Assembly (NCBI GenBank): GCA_021806045.1
Contig: JAJZDI010000005.1
Location: 62,001 to 126,000 of the forward strand
DNA length: 64,000 nucleotides
Source: Actinomycetes bacterium
GTDB taxonomy: Bacteria > Actinomycetota > Acidimicrobiia > Acidimicrobiales > RAAP-2
Reading direction: 5' to 3'
Shown here in pieces: positions 34,013-45,348 of this stretch. The notes under the pieces were generated by a model that had not been told where the DNA came from, did not search any database, and worked only from the letters and a program-made list of their open reading frames with translations. The stretch's first letter is position 1, and each line of letters starts with the position of its first letter. The position numbers and the translations under genes are program-made.

Positions 34013-34675
34013 TCAGTGTCCCACGAGAAGCTGCTGGACCCGGTCCTCCGCCTCGGCCGTCACCAGAACCAGCACTTCGTCGCCGGCGGCCAGGCGCGTG
34101 TCGCCCCTCGGCACGATCAGCCGGTCGTCGCGCACGACGGCGACGACGGTGGCCTCCCGGGGGACGCCCAGGTCGGCGATGCTCGACCCGGCGGCGGGCG
34201 AGTCGTCGGCCAGGGTGACCTCCACCAGGTGGGCGTTCCCTCCCTCGAACCGGAGCAGGCGCACGAGGGAGCCGACCGACACCGCCTCCTCGACCAGCGC
34301 GGTGAGGAGCTGCGGGGTGGACACCGAGACGTCGACCCCCCAGCTCTCGTTGAAGAGCCACTGGTTCTTCGGATGGTTGACCCGGGCCACCACCCGGGGA
34401 ACGGCGAACTCCTGCTTGGCCAGCAGGGAGATCACCAGGTTGTCCTCGTCGTCCCCCGTGGCGGCCACAACCACGTCCACGTCGGCCATGCCGGCCGCGT
34501 CGAGCGAGCTGACCTCGCACGCGTCGGCGGCCACCCACTCGATGTCGAGGCTCGGGCGCAACCGCTCGACCAGGTCGGGGTCCTGCTCGAACACCAGCAC
34601 GTGGTGGCCGACGGCGTGGAGGTCGGCGGCGATGGCCGTCCCGACGCTGCCGGCCCCGGCGATGGCGACCTTCAT
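34013..34675 (-). CDS. TrkA-family K+ channel/transporter regulatory protein (2)
   Basis: 220 residues. Rossmann RCK_N domain with GAGSVGTAIAADL and acidic FEQDPD for NAD(H) binding, then an RCK_C domain (about 135-220). The pair resembles CeoC of mycobacteria. The stop of the upstream paralogue overlaps ATG 34675 (ATGA). Regulates K+ uptake through a membrane partner, here probably the divergent APC permease. Confidence 0.9.
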   Translation of the reverse strand: MKVAIAGAGSVGTAIAADLHAVGHHVLVFEQDPDLVERLRPSLDIEWVAADACEVSSLDAAGMADVDVVVAATGDDEDNLVISLLAKQEFAVPRVVARVNHPKNQWLFNESWGVDVSVSTPQLLTALVEEAVSVGSLVRLLRFEGGNAHLVEVTLADDSPAAGSSIADLGVPREATVVAVVRDDRLIVPRGDTRLAAGDEVLVLVTAEAEDRVQQLLVGH

Positions 34676-35379
34676 CGCCCGCCTCCGTGGCCCGAGGGCG
34701 TGCCCGACCCGGCCGAGGCCGGCTCGCCCGCAAGCCTGGCCTCGAGGTCGGCGCGGGCGTCGACGGCCACCATGAGATGGAGGACGTCGCCCTCCTGGCC
34801 CACCAGCTCGCCGATGTCGAGCCGGGCCACGCCTGCCCGGGTGACCGAGACGAGCCGGACCTCGCCGGGCCGGTCGAGTGTGCGGAGGAGCTGGCCGGCC
34901 AGATGGTCGGGCAGGGTCCGCTCGACCAGGGTCACGGTCCCCGTGGTGTCCGACCACTCGGTGGCGGAGGTGCCCGGGATCAGCCGGCGCTCGACCTGGT
35001 CGATGGTCCACGAGACGGTGGCGACGGTGGGGATGCCCAGGCGCAGGTAGATCTGGGCCCGACGGGGGTCGTAGATCCGGGCGACGACGTTGGCGATCTC
35101 GTACGTCTCGCGGGCGATCCGGGCGGTGAGGATGTTCGAGTTGTCGCCGCTCGTCACCGCGGCCAGCGCGCCGGCCCGGTCGGCGCCGGCCTGGTCGAGC
35201 GCGTCGCGGTCGAAGCCCGATCCGACGACCGTCGTGCCCGGCCAGCCGGCGGGCAGCCGGCGGAAGGCCCGGAGGTTCTTGTCCAGGATGGCCACCGAGT
35301 GGCCGTTGGCGGAAAGGCGGGTGGCCAGGCCGGAACCCACCCGACCGCAGCCGACGACGATGACGTGCACGGGCACCAT
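34672..35379 (-). CDS. TrkA-family K+ channel/transporter regulatory protein (1)
   Basis: 235 residues, CeoB-like. Nucleotide-binding VVGCGRVGSGLATRL and ILDKN at the end of beta-2, TSGDNSNIL, then an RCK_C domain. ATG 35379 (MVPVHVIVVG) starts right before the Rossmann strand. Forms a coupled pair with the gene at 34013 and is divergent from the permease across 57 bases, so one small promoter region serves both directions. Confidence 0.9.
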   Translation of the reverse strand: MVPVHVIVVGCGRVGSGLATRLSANGHSVAILDKNLRAFRRLPAGWPGTTVVGSGFDRDALDQAGADRAGALAAVTSGDNSNILTARIARETYEIANVVARIYDPRRAQIYLRLGIPTVATVSWTIDQVERRLIPGTSATEWSDTTGTVTLVERTLPDHLAGQLLRTLDRPGEVRLVSVTRAGVARLDIGELVGQEGDVLHLMVAVDARADLEARLAGEPASAGSGTPSGHGGGR

Positions 35380-35436
35380 GCAACACGCAAGACCGGGGCC
35401 TGACAACTCGGCCCCACCCTGCACCGTGTTTTACTG

Positions 35437-37854
35437 ATGCCCATGGACGCCCCCACCTCCGTGGAGCAGCCACCCCCGTACCCCCGGCAGCGGGCGGTCC
35501 GCCCGGCCTCGGCCGCAACCCCTTCGATCGACCTCCCCGAGACGCTCCGGTACCGCCTGAAGAACAAGCTCCTCGGTCCTCCGCTCGTCAACGAGCAGCT
35601 CAGCTCGGAGCGCCTGGGTCGCCCGACCGCCCTCGGCGTGCTCGCCCCCGACTGCATCTCGTCGTCGGCGTACGGCACCGAGGAGATGCTCAACCAGATG
35701 ATCCGGTTCGTGGGGTTGGCCGCCTTCTCCCTGGTGGTCCCCATCACCGTGGCCATCCTCGGCGTGCTGTTCTTCGTCACCCTGTCCTATCTGGACGTCC
35801 TCCATCTCTATACGAAGTCCGGCGGTGCGTACGTGGTCGCCCGGGAGAACTTCGGCTCCAACGTGGCCCAGGTCGCCGCTGTCGCCCTCCTCATCGACTA
35901 CACGGTGACCGTCGCCGTCCAGACGGCGGCGGGCACCGCTGCGCTGACGTCGGCCTTCCACGGCCTGCTCCCCTACACGGTGCCGATCACCGTGGGCGTG
36001 GTCCTGCTCCTGCTCTACGGCAACCTCCGCGGGATCCGCGAGGCGGGCCGGATCTTCGCCTTCCCCACCTACTTCTTCATCGTCTCCCTCGGCATGGTGA
36101 TCGTCGTGGGGTACGTCCGGGAGGCGGCCGGCCAGCTGCACCCGATCCCCCTTCCCCACGAGGGGATCGGTCCCGTGGGCACGCCCGGGCACGGGTTGCT
36201 GATGGGGCTGGCGTTCATCACCCTGCTGCGGGCGTTCGCCAACGGCGGCTCGTCGCTGACCGGACTCGAGGCCATCTCCAACGGTGTGGCGTCGTTCCGG
36301 CCCCCGGTCAGCCGGAACTCGCGTTCCACGCTCATCCTCATGAGCTCGGTCCTCGCGTTCCTGGTGTTCGGCGTGACGATGCTGGCCCACTGGACCCATG
36401 CCGTCCCCTACACGGCCGGGTCGCCCACCGTGGTCTCGCAGGAGGTCCGCGCCGTCTTCGGCACCACCGGCCTCGGACACGCCCTCTTCTACGTGGTCCA
36501 GTTCGCCACCCTGCTCATCCTCTACACCGGCGCCAACACCAGCTTCAACGGGTTCCCGTTCCTCGCCAGCTTCGTGGCCGAGGACTCGTTCCTCCCCCGC
36601 CAGCTGACCCGGCGGGGGCACCGCCTGGCCTTCTCCAACGGGATCATCGTGCTTGCCATCGTGGCCATCGCCCTGCTGCTGGCCACCGACGCCAAGGTCG
36701 ACAGCCTGGTGGCCCTCTACGCCATCGGCGTCTTCACCGGGTTCGCCATGGCCGGGGCGGGCATGACCCGCCACCACTTCAAGGTGCGGTCGGGACGATG
36801 GCGGAAAGGCATGGTGGTGAACGGCTTCTCGGCCGTGCTCACCGCCAGCATCGTCCTCATCTTCGCCATCGTGAAGTTCACGGAGGGCGCCTGGGTCATC
36901 GTGGTCGTCGGTCCCCTGATGTTCCTGGGGCTTCTCCGCATGCACCGCCAGTACCAGCGCGAGGCAGCCCAGCTGGTGGAGGGGGCCCCGGCGGCGGCCG
37001 AGGCGCCGGTCCTGTCGCGCCACCTCGTCGTCGTCCTGGTGGACCGCCTCGACATGGCGACCGCCCGTGCCGTCCAGTACGCCCGGACGCTGCTCCCCGA
37101 CGAGCTCCGGGCGGTGCACTTCTGCATCGACGACGTCGAGGCGGCCACCCTCGAGGCGGGGTGGGCGAGGCTGGGTCTGAGCCATCTCCCGCTCGACGTC
37201 ATCGAGTGCTCGGACCGCCGGCTGACCCGTGCCGCGCTGCAGCTGGCGGCGGAGAGCATCGCCGACGGCGACACGGAGCTCACCATCCTCCTGCCCCGCC
37301 GGGGCTATGCCGGAGGCTGGAACAGGCTGCTCCACGACCGGACGGCCGACCGGATCGCCACCGTCGTCAGCCAGCTGCCGCACGTCAACGCCACGGTCGT
37401 CCCCTACCAGCTCACCGGGGGCTGGTTCGCCCGCCGGCGGGAGTGGGGTCGGCCACCGGCCGGCGCCGGCCGGCCGGGGGAGGCTCCGGTGGCGGGCGGG
37501 GGAGCCGGCGAAGGCGCCCCCGCCCGTGACGAGCTCGAGCGGGCCGCGTTCGGCGAGCGGGTGGACGACGCCCAGCCCATCGGCGAGGTCCAGTGGCGCC
37601 GCCGGGTGCGGATCGCCGGGCGGATCCGGTCGGTCCGGGTCCAGCCCAGGGCGGGAACGGCCAACCTGGAGTGCGTCATCGCCGACGGGACCGGCCAGCT
37701 GCTCCTCGTCTTCCAGGGCCGCCGGAAGATCCCCGGCATCCAGCCGGGCGCCCGCATGCTGGTCGAGGGGATGGTGGGTGACTGGAGCCACCGCCAGGCC
37801 ATTCTCAACCCGGACTACGAGCTCGTCGCCGGCCCCGACGCCGACGCCGAATGA
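35437..37854 (+). CDS. APC-superfamily permease fused to a C-terminal OB-fold domain
   Basis: 805 residues. About 12 membrane helices in 70-510 (e.g. SGGAYVVARENFG, GNLRGIREAGR, GANTSFNGFPFL), fitting amino-acid/K+ permeases of the KimA-like type. A soluble region (about 525-660) resembles the cytoplasmic domain of such carriers. After a Gly/Ala/Pro linker (about 668-700) the last ~90 residues form an OB-fold: RRRVRIAGRIRSVRV, LECVIADGTGQLLLVF and MLVEGMVGDW. The ORF is continuous. In mycobacteria and Streptomyces I recall separate permease, OB-fold and trkA genes in this neighbourhood, so this looks like a fusion of neighbours. K+ transport is inferred from the trkA genes. Confidence 0.85.
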   Translation: MPMDAPTSVEQPPPYPRQRAVRPASAATPSIDLPETLRYRLKNKLLGPPLVNEQLSSERLGRPTALGVLAPDCISSSAYGTEEMLNQMIRFVGLAAFSLVVPITVAILGVLFFVTLSYLDVLHLYTKSGGAYVVARENFGSNVAQVAAVALLIDYTVTVAVQTAAGTAALTSAFHGLLPYTVPITVGVVLLLLYGNLRGIREAGRIFAFPTYFFIVSLGMVIVVGYVREAAGQLHPIPLPHEGIGPVGTPGHGLLMGLAFITLLRAFANGGSSLTGLEAISNGVASFRPPVSRNSRSTLILMSSVLAFLVFGVTMLAHWTHAVPYTAGSPTVVSQEVRAVFGTTGLGHALFYVVQFATLLILYTGANTSFNGFPFLASFVAEDSFLPRQLTRRGHRLAFSNGIIVLAIVAIALLLATDAKVDSLVALYAIGVFTGFAMAGAGMTRHHFKVRSGRWRKGMVVNGFSAVLTASIVLIFAIVKFTEGAWVIVVVGPLMFLGLLRMHRQYQREAAQLVEGAPAAAEAPVLSRHLVVVLVDRLDMATARAVQYARTLLPDELRAVHFCIDDVEAATLEAGWARLGLSHLPLDVIECSDRRLTRAALQLAAESIADGDTELTILLPRRGYAGGWNRLLHDRTADRIATVVSQLPHVNATVVPYQLTGGWFARRREWGRPPAGAGRPGEAPVAGGGAGEGAPARDELERAAFGERVDDAQPIGEVQWRRRVRIAGRIRSVRVQPRAGTANLECVIADGTGQLLLVFQGRRKIPGIQPGARMLVEGMVGDWSHRQAILNPDYELVAGPDADAE

Positions 37855-37872
37855 GGCCGCCGACGGCGAACC

Positions 37873-37901
37873 TTGCCCGGTGCGCCGAATGTGGCTAGTT
37901 T
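37873..37901 (+). promoter_or_regulatory. Candidate promoter for hppA
   Basis: TTGCCC (37873-37878), 17-base spacer, TAGTTT (37896-37901), about 175 bases before the hppA start. The long GC-rich leader between has a GGCCGGC/GCCGGCC hairpin. Consensus match is modest. Confidence 0.35.
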
Positions 37902-38075
37902 CTCCCCGCGCTGTACGGGCCGCCGCGCTGGGCGGCGCGCGCCCGAACCCGGTACTTCCGGCGATAGCCGGTCGTGTCCATCGGGAGGCCGGCTTGCCGG
38001 CCCGGCGAGCGGCCTCGCCGCCGCGATGACAACCCGGCGCCTCGAGCACGACCTGAACCGAAGGGAGCAGTACCG

Positions 38076-40409
<2,334 letters not shown>

Positions 40410-40497
40410 CGGCCCGGCGGACCCACGACCAGGTGCCGGTGGCAGCTGGTGGTGGGTTGACAGCCTGGCCCGGAGCCTCCACCCTGGCGTGACGACC

Positions 40498-43374
40498 ATG
40501 CCGACCTCGACGGAACCCACGGCGAGCGGGAACAGTGGGCGCCGACGCGCCGGGTCCGCCGCGTCCGGCGGCGGGCGGCCGCTGGTCATCGTGGAGTCGC
40601 CGGCCAAGGCGAAGACGATCGCCGGCATGCTCGGCCCGGAGTACGTGGTCGAGTCGTCGATCGGCCACATCCGGGACCTGCCCAGGGGGGCCGACGAGGT
40701 GCCTGCCGCCCTGAAGGGTGAGGCGTGGGCCCGCCTCGGCGTCGACGTGGACAACGGCTTCAAGCCGCTCTATGTGGTCTCGCCGGACAAGAAGCAGCAC
40801 GTGGCCAAGCTCAAGAGCCTCGTGAAGCAGGCCAGCGAGGTCTACCTGGCGTCCGACGAGGACCGCGAGGGGGAGTCCATCGCCTGGCACCTCCTCGAGG
40901 TCCTCTCGCCCACCGTCCCCGTCAAGCGGATGGTGTTCCACGAGATCACGCCGGCGGCCATCGAGCGGGCCGTGCACGAATGGCGTGACGTCGACCGCCG
41001 GCTGGTGGACGCCCAGGAGGCCCGCCGCATCCTGGATCGCCTCTACGGCTACGAGGTCTCCCCCGTGCTGTGGAAGAAGGTGATGCCCCGCCTGTCGGCC
41101 GGGAGGGTCCAGAGCGTGGCCACCCGCATGGTGGTCGAGCGCGAACGGGCCCGGATGCGGTTCCGCTCGGCCGCATGGTGGGGCATCGAGGGAACGTTCG
41201 CCGTCGCGGAGGCATCGGAGGGCTCGCCCGCCACCCTCGACGCGTCGCTGGTGAGCATCGACGGGGTGGCCCTGGCCACCGGGCGCGACTTCGGCGAGTC
41301 GGGTGAGCTGGTGGCGAAGGGCCCCGTCCACGTGCTGGGCGAGGCGGAGGCACGGGCACTGGCGGCGGGGCTGGAGGGGCAGCCGTTCTCGGTCACGTCG
41401 GTGACCGAGAAGCCGTTCCGCCGCTCCCCGGCAGCCCCCTTCATCACCTCCACCCTCCAGCAGGAGGCCGGTCGCAAGCTCCGCTTCAGCGCCCAGCGCA
41501 CCATGCAGGTGGCCCAGCGCCTGTACGAGGCCGGATGGATCACCTACATGCGGACCGACGCCACCACCCTCTCCGACCAGGCGCTGACCGCGGCCCGGCG
41601 CCAGGCGGCCGAGCTCTACGGCGCCGACTACGTGCCCTCCCAGCCCCGCCGCTACGAGCGGAAGGTGAAGAACGCCCAGGAGGCCCACGAGGCCATTAGG
41701 CCGGCCGGTGAGGAGTTCCGGACCCCGGACCAGGCCGCGTCCTCGCTGTCCGGCGACGAGCTCCGCCTCTACGAGCTGGTGTGGAAGCGCACGGTCGCCT
41801 CGCAAATGGCCGACGCCACCGGCACCAGCGCCCAGGTCCGCCTGGCCGGGTCCGCCCCGGACCGGACCACGGGCACGTCGCGCACGGCCGAGTTCCAGGC
41901 CACGGGCAAGGTGATCCGGTTCCCCGGGTTCCTCCGCGCCTACGTGGAGGGCGAGGACGACCCCGAGGCCGAGCTGGCCGAGCGGGAGGTCCACCTCCCG
42001 CCCCTGGCCGAGGGTGATCCCCTCGCCACCCGGTCCCTCGAGCCGGGTTCCCACGCCACCCAGCCGCCGGCCCGTTACACGGAGGCGTCGCTGGTGAAGG
42101 CGATGGAGGAGCTCGGGGTGGGGCGGCCGTCGACCTATGCGAGCGTGATCGCCACCATCCTGGATCGGGGCTACGTCTGGAAGAAGGGGACGGCACTCGT
42201 CCCCTCGTTCACCGCGTTCGCGGTGGTGGGCCTGCTGGAGCGGTACTTCGGCGAACTGGTGGACTACGGCTTCACCGCGTCGATGGAGGACGACCTCGAC
42301 GCCATCGCCTCGGGCCAGGCCGAGGCGCTGCCCTGGCTGGAGCGCTTCTACTTCGGGACGGCCGGGCCGGGTGCCAACGGTGGTGCCGACGCGGCCCATA
42401 CCGACGGCCGGCTCGGGCTCAAGCGCGAGGTCGCCACCTATCTGGGTGAGATCGACGCCCGCGAGATCAACTCGATCCCCATCGGCGAGGATGCCGCCGG
42501 GCGGGTGATCGTCGCACGTGTCGGCCGTTACGGGCCCTACCTGCAGCGGGGCGACGACCGGGTCTCGATCCCCGATGACCTGGCGCCGGACGAGCTGACG
42601 GTGGAGCGGGCCACCGAGCTCCTCGACGCGCCGTCGTCGGACCGTGTGCTCGGCACCGACCCCGAGACGGGGCTCGACGTCTGGGTCCGGGCCGGCAGGT
42701 TCGGCCCCTACGTGCAGCTGGGCGAGGTCACCGAGGGCGGGGATCGGCCCCGTACGTCGTCGCTGTTCGCGTCGATGAGCCCGGCGTCGATGACCCTCGA
42801 CCAGGCCCTCGACCTCCTCTCCATCCCCCGGACGGTCGGCGTCGATCCCGACGATGGCCAGGAGATCATCGCGTTGAACGGCCGGTTCGGTCCCTACCTG
42901 AAGAAGGGGAACGACAGCCGGAGCCTGGCAGCGGAGGAGCAGCTGCTGACGGTGACGGTGGACGAGGCCCGTGCCCTGTTCGCCCAGCCGAAGACGGGGA
43001 GGGGCCGCGCCGCAAAGCCGCCGCTGCGTGAGCTCGGACCCGATCCCGAGTCCGGCCAGCCGATGGTGCTGAAGGACGGCCGTTTCGGTCCCTACGTGAC
43101 CGACGGCACCACCAACGCGTCGCTGCGGCGGGGTGACGACGTCGAGACCTTGACGGTCGAGCGGGCGGCCGAGCTCCTGGCCGAGCGCCGTGCTGCCGGC
43201 CCTTCCACCCGGGGGAAGAAGACAGCCGCCAAGAAGACAGCCGCCAAGAAGACAGCCGCCAAGAAGACAGCCGCCAAGAAGACAGCCGCCAAGAAGACTG
43301 CGGCCAAGAAGACTGCGGCCAAGAAGACTGCGGCCAAGAAGACTGCGGCCACGTCCCCGGAGGACGGGAGCTGA
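40498..43374 (+). CDS. topA: DNA topoisomerase I
   Basis: 958 residues. TOPRIM domain (LVIVESPAKAKTI at the start, DEDREGESIAWH), active-site Tyr350 in GWITYMRTDATTL, and PRLSAGRVQSVATRMVVERE. The C-terminus has four TopA repeat domains without zinc cysteines (NGRFGPYLKKG, DGRFGPYVTDG), then a lysine tail of nine KKTAA units (43216-43350), as in other actinobacterial TopA proteins where the tail aids processivity. ATG 40498 chosen; an in-frame GTG nine bases earlier is possible. Followed by tmk with a 4-base overlap. Confidence 0.96.
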   Translation: MPTSTEPTASGNSGRRRAGSAASGGGRPLVIVESPAKAKTIAGMLGPEYVVESSIGHIRDLPRGADEVPAALKGEAWARLGVDVDNGFKPLYVVSPDKKQHVAKLKSLVKQASEVYLASDEDREGESIAWHLLEVLSPTVPVKRMVFHEITPAAIERAVHEWRDVDRRLVDAQEARRILDRLYGYEVSPVLWKKVMPRLSAGRVQSVATRMVVERERARMRFRSAAWWGIEGTFAVAEASEGSPATLDASLVSIDGVALATGRDFGESGELVAKGPVHVLGEAEARALAAGLEGQPFSVTSVTEKPFRRSPAAPFITSTLQQEAGRKLRFSAQRTMQVAQRLYEAGWITYMRTDATTLSDQALTAARRQAAELYGADYVPSQPRRYERKVKNAQEAHEAIRPAGEEFRTPDQAASSLSGDELRLYELVWKRTVASQMADATGTSAQVRLAGSAPDRTTGTSRTAEFQATGKVIRFPGFLRAYVEGEDDPEAELAEREVHLPPLAEGDPLATRSLEPGSHATQPPARYTEASLVKAMEELGVGRPSTYASVIATILDRGYVWKKGTALVPSFTAFAVVGLLERYFGELVDYGFTASMEDDLDAIASGQAEALPWLERFYFGTAGPGANGGADAAHTDGRLGLKREVATYLGEIDAREINSIPIGEDAAGRVIVARVGRYGPYLQRGDDRVSIPDDLAPDELTVERATELLDAPSSDRVLGTDPETGLDVWVRAGRFGPYVQLGEVTEGGDRPRTSSLFASMSPASMTLDQALDLLSIPRTVGVDPDDGQEIIALNGRFGPYLKKGNDSRSLAAEEQLLTVTVDEARALFAQPKTGRGRAAKPPLRELGPDPESGQPMVLKDGRFGPYVTDGTTNASLRRGDDVETLTVERAAELLAERRAAGPSTRGKKTAAKKTAAKKTAAKKTAAKKTAAKKTAAKKTAAKKTAAKKTAATSPEDGS
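43216..43350 (+). repeat. 9 x 15-bp tandem repeat encoding KKTAA tail of TopA
   Basis: Nine perfect-length 15-bp units: five aagaagacagccgcc then four aagaagactgcggcc. The two homogeneous blocks suggest two successive expansions. In-frame, so copy number can vary without breaking the protein. Confidence 0.95.
43359..43373 (+). promoter_or_regulatory. Ribosome-binding site and CTG start of tmk
   Basis: GGAGGA (43359-43364), a 6-base spacer, then CTG (43371-43373), whose last two bases begin the topA stop (TGA at 43372). This mirrors the ATGA/GTGA/TTGA overlaps elsewhere in the window, with CTG as the initiator. It decides the tmk start because no ATG, GTG or TTG precedes the P-loop in that frame. 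Confidence 0.65.
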
Positions 43375-44033
43375 GCGACGGCCCCCGGGCTCCGGAGGCC
43401 GCCCCCCGTGGCCGGCTGGTCGCGTTCGAGGGGATCGACGGCTGCGGCAAGTCCACCCAGGCGGCTCGTGCCGCCGCCTGGCTCGGTGCCGAGTTGACCT
43501 TCGAGCCGGGTGCGACCCGCCTGGGCCAGGCCCTCCGCCCGCTGGCCCTCGGGGCGCCGGGAATGGTGCTCGACCCGACGGCCGAGGCGCTGTTGATGCT
43601 GGCCGACCGTGCCCAGCACGTCGCCGAGGTGGTGGGCCCCGCCCTCGCCGGCGGGCGGTGGGTCGTGACCGACCGCTACGGCGCGTCGACCCTCGCCTAC
43701 CAGGGCTATGGCCGAGCCATCGACCTCGACCTCCTCGTACGGCTGCAGGCGTGGGTCACGGGAGGCGTGGAACCCGACCTCAACGTGTTGATCGACGTGC
43801 CGGTCGATGACGCCCTGGCCAGGCGTGGCGGCCGGGCGACCGATGGCATCGAGTCGCTCGACGGCGGGTTCCACGGTCGGGTGGCCGACGGGTTCCGGGC
43901 TCAGGCCGCGGCGGACCCGGCCCACTGGCTGGTCGTCGACGGGCGACCCGATCCCGACACCGTCGCCGCGTCCGTGCGGGCTGGGATCGCCAGCCGAGTG
44001 GGAACGCCGAGCGGAACGGGTGGTGGCGCGTGA
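43371..44033 (+). CDS. tmk: Thymidylate kinase, CTG start
   Basis: 220 residues from CTG 43371. Phosphorylates dTMP to dTDP. P-loop FEGIDGCGKST at about 19-29, DRYGASTLAYQGYG near 102, and LIDVPVDDALARRGG. Starting at the first conventional codon (TTG 43494) would delete the P-loop. Between the CTG and that TTG I find no ATG, GTG or TTG in frame. A CTG at 43416 is a second possibility but has no ribosome-binding site. The LID-region arginine pattern is short. The stop overlaps holB (GTGA); tmk-holB order is conserved in bacteria, supporting the identity. Confidence 0.88.
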   Translation: MSDGPRAPEAAPRGRLVAFEGIDGCGKSTQAARAAAWLGAELTFEPGATRLGQALRPLALGAPGMVLDPTAEALLMLADRAQHVAEVVGPALAGGRWVVTDRYGASTLAYQGYGRAIDLDLLVRLQAWVTGGVEPDLNVLIDVPVDDALARRGGRATDGIESLDGGFHGRVADGFRAQAAADPAHWLVVDGRPDPDTVAASVRAGIASRVGTPSGTGGGA

Positions 44034-45145
44034 CGGGCGGGACCGTCTCGGCGGTGCCGGTGCCTGAGCTGTTCACCGGCGTCGTGGGTCAGCCAGCAGC
44101 GCTGACCGCGCTGACGGCGGCCGCCCGCCGTCCGGTCCACGCCTACCTGTTCGAAGGGCCGCCGGGCGCCGGCAAGCGGGCTGCAGCGGCGTCCTTCGCC
44201 GCCGCGCTCCTCTGCCCGAGCGGGGGCTGCGGGTCCTGCCCGGCCTGCCGGCGGGCACTGGCGGGGACCCATCCCGACCTCGTCGAGTTCGAGCGGACCG
44301 GTGCCGGCCTCGACATGGACACCGTCCGGGCCGTGGTGGCGCGGGCGCAGCGCCGGCCCATGGAGGCCGACCGGCAGGTCCTCATCGTCCCCGACCTCCA
44401 CCTCGCCGCCCGGGCGGTGCCGGCCCTCCTCAAGACGGTCGAGGAGCCCCCGCCGGGCACCGTCTTCGTGCTGCTGGCCGACGAACACCCTCCGTGGCTC
44501 GAGACCATCGCCAGCCGGTGTGCCCGGGTCCGCTTCACTTCGGTTCCCCACGCGGCTCTGGCCGGCTGGTTGGTCGACCAGGGCGTCGACAGGGCCGAGG
44601 TCGACGCCATCGCCTCCGCCGCCGGTGGCAGGGTGGACCGGGCCCGGCTGCTGGCCACCGATCCGGCCTTCGCCGAGCGTCGGGAACGGTGGCGCACCAT
44701 ACCCTCGCGTCTCGACGGCTCCGGCCACACCGTGGCCTCGCTGGTGGACGAGGTCCTCGCCGCCACCGACGCCGCCCTCGAGCCGCTGCGGTCGGTGCAC
44801 GCGGCCGAGCTCGAGGCATTGGCCGCTCGGGCCGAGGCGACGGGCGTGTCGCGGTCCTCGGGTCGCAAGGAGGCCGAGGAGCGCCACCATCGCCAGGAGC
44901 GGCGGTACCGCACGGACGAATTGCGGGCCGGCCTCGCCGTCCTGGCCGAGGAGTACCGGGAGCGTGCCCGGCGGGCTGCCACGGCGACGCCGGTCGGAGG
45001 GGCGACCGCCCACGAGCTGCGACGATGCCTCGACGCGGTCGAGGCCGTCACCGCGGCCTCCGGGGCGCTCGGTCGCAACCCGAACGAGGGGCTCCTCCTC
45101 CAGGCGCTGTTCGCTGGCCTGTCGGGCATGGGGGCGGCTGCCTGA
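44030..45145 (+). CDS. holB: DNA polymerase III delta' subunit
   Basis: 371 residues, GTG 44030 overlapping the tmk stop. Clamp-loader subunit: FTGVVGQPAAL, P-loop GPPGAGKR (Lys kept, Thr replaced, as in non-hydrolysing delta'), zinc cysteines CPSGGCGSCPAC, VLIVPDLHL and LLKTVEEPPPGTVF. Lacks the SRC arginine-finger motif in exact form but has ASRCARVRF. The C-terminal region has a long charged helix (GRKEAEERHHRQERRYRTDE). Position after tmk supports the assignment. Confidence 0.92.
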   Translation: MTGGTVSAVPVPELFTGVVGQPAALTALTAAARRPVHAYLFEGPPGAGKRAAAASFAAALLCPSGGCGSCPACRRALAGTHPDLVEFERTGAGLDMDTVRAVVARAQRRPMEADRQVLIVPDLHLAARAVPALLKTVEEPPPGTVFVLLADEHPPWLETIASRCARVRFTSVPHAALAGWLVDQGVDRAEVDAIASAAGGRVDRARLLATDPAFAERRERWRTIPSRLDGSGHTVASLVDEVLAATDAALEPLRSVHAAELEALAARAEATGVSRSSGRKEAEERHHRQERRYRTDELRAGLAVLAEEYRERARRAATATPVGGATAHELRRCLDAVEAVTAASGALGRNPNEGLLLQALFAGLSGMGAAA

Positions 45146-45218
45146 CGAGGCCGGCCGGGCGCCCACGACCCCCGGGACGCCGGTGCCGGCGCGTCGGATA
45201 GCCTGAGGCCCGCAGTTC

Positions 45219-45294
45219 GCCTGGGTAGCTCAGCCGGCAGAGCAACGCACTCGTAATGCGTAGGTCAGGGGTTCGATTCCCCTCCCAGGCTCCA
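45219..45294 (+). tRNA. tRNA-Thr (anticodon CGT)
   Basis: 76 bases with encoded CCA. Acceptor GCCTGGG/CCCAGGC, D arm TAGCTCAGCCGGCAGAGCA, anticodon stem ACGCA/TGCGT around CTCGTAA (anticodon CGT), T arm AGGGG-TTCGATT-CCCCT. Decodes ACG. Lies between holB and sigR. Confidence 0.97.
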
Positions 45295-45348
45295 CGACGT
45301 CAGGGGTGGCGCTTCGCCTTCGCCCCGACCAGTGTGTAGGGTGCTCCC

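Noticed and set aside
35431-38049. 872-residue minus-strand ORF over the permease gene
   Set aside because: Antisense shadow of a protein with clear membrane helices and an OB-fold; no motif in the reverse reading.
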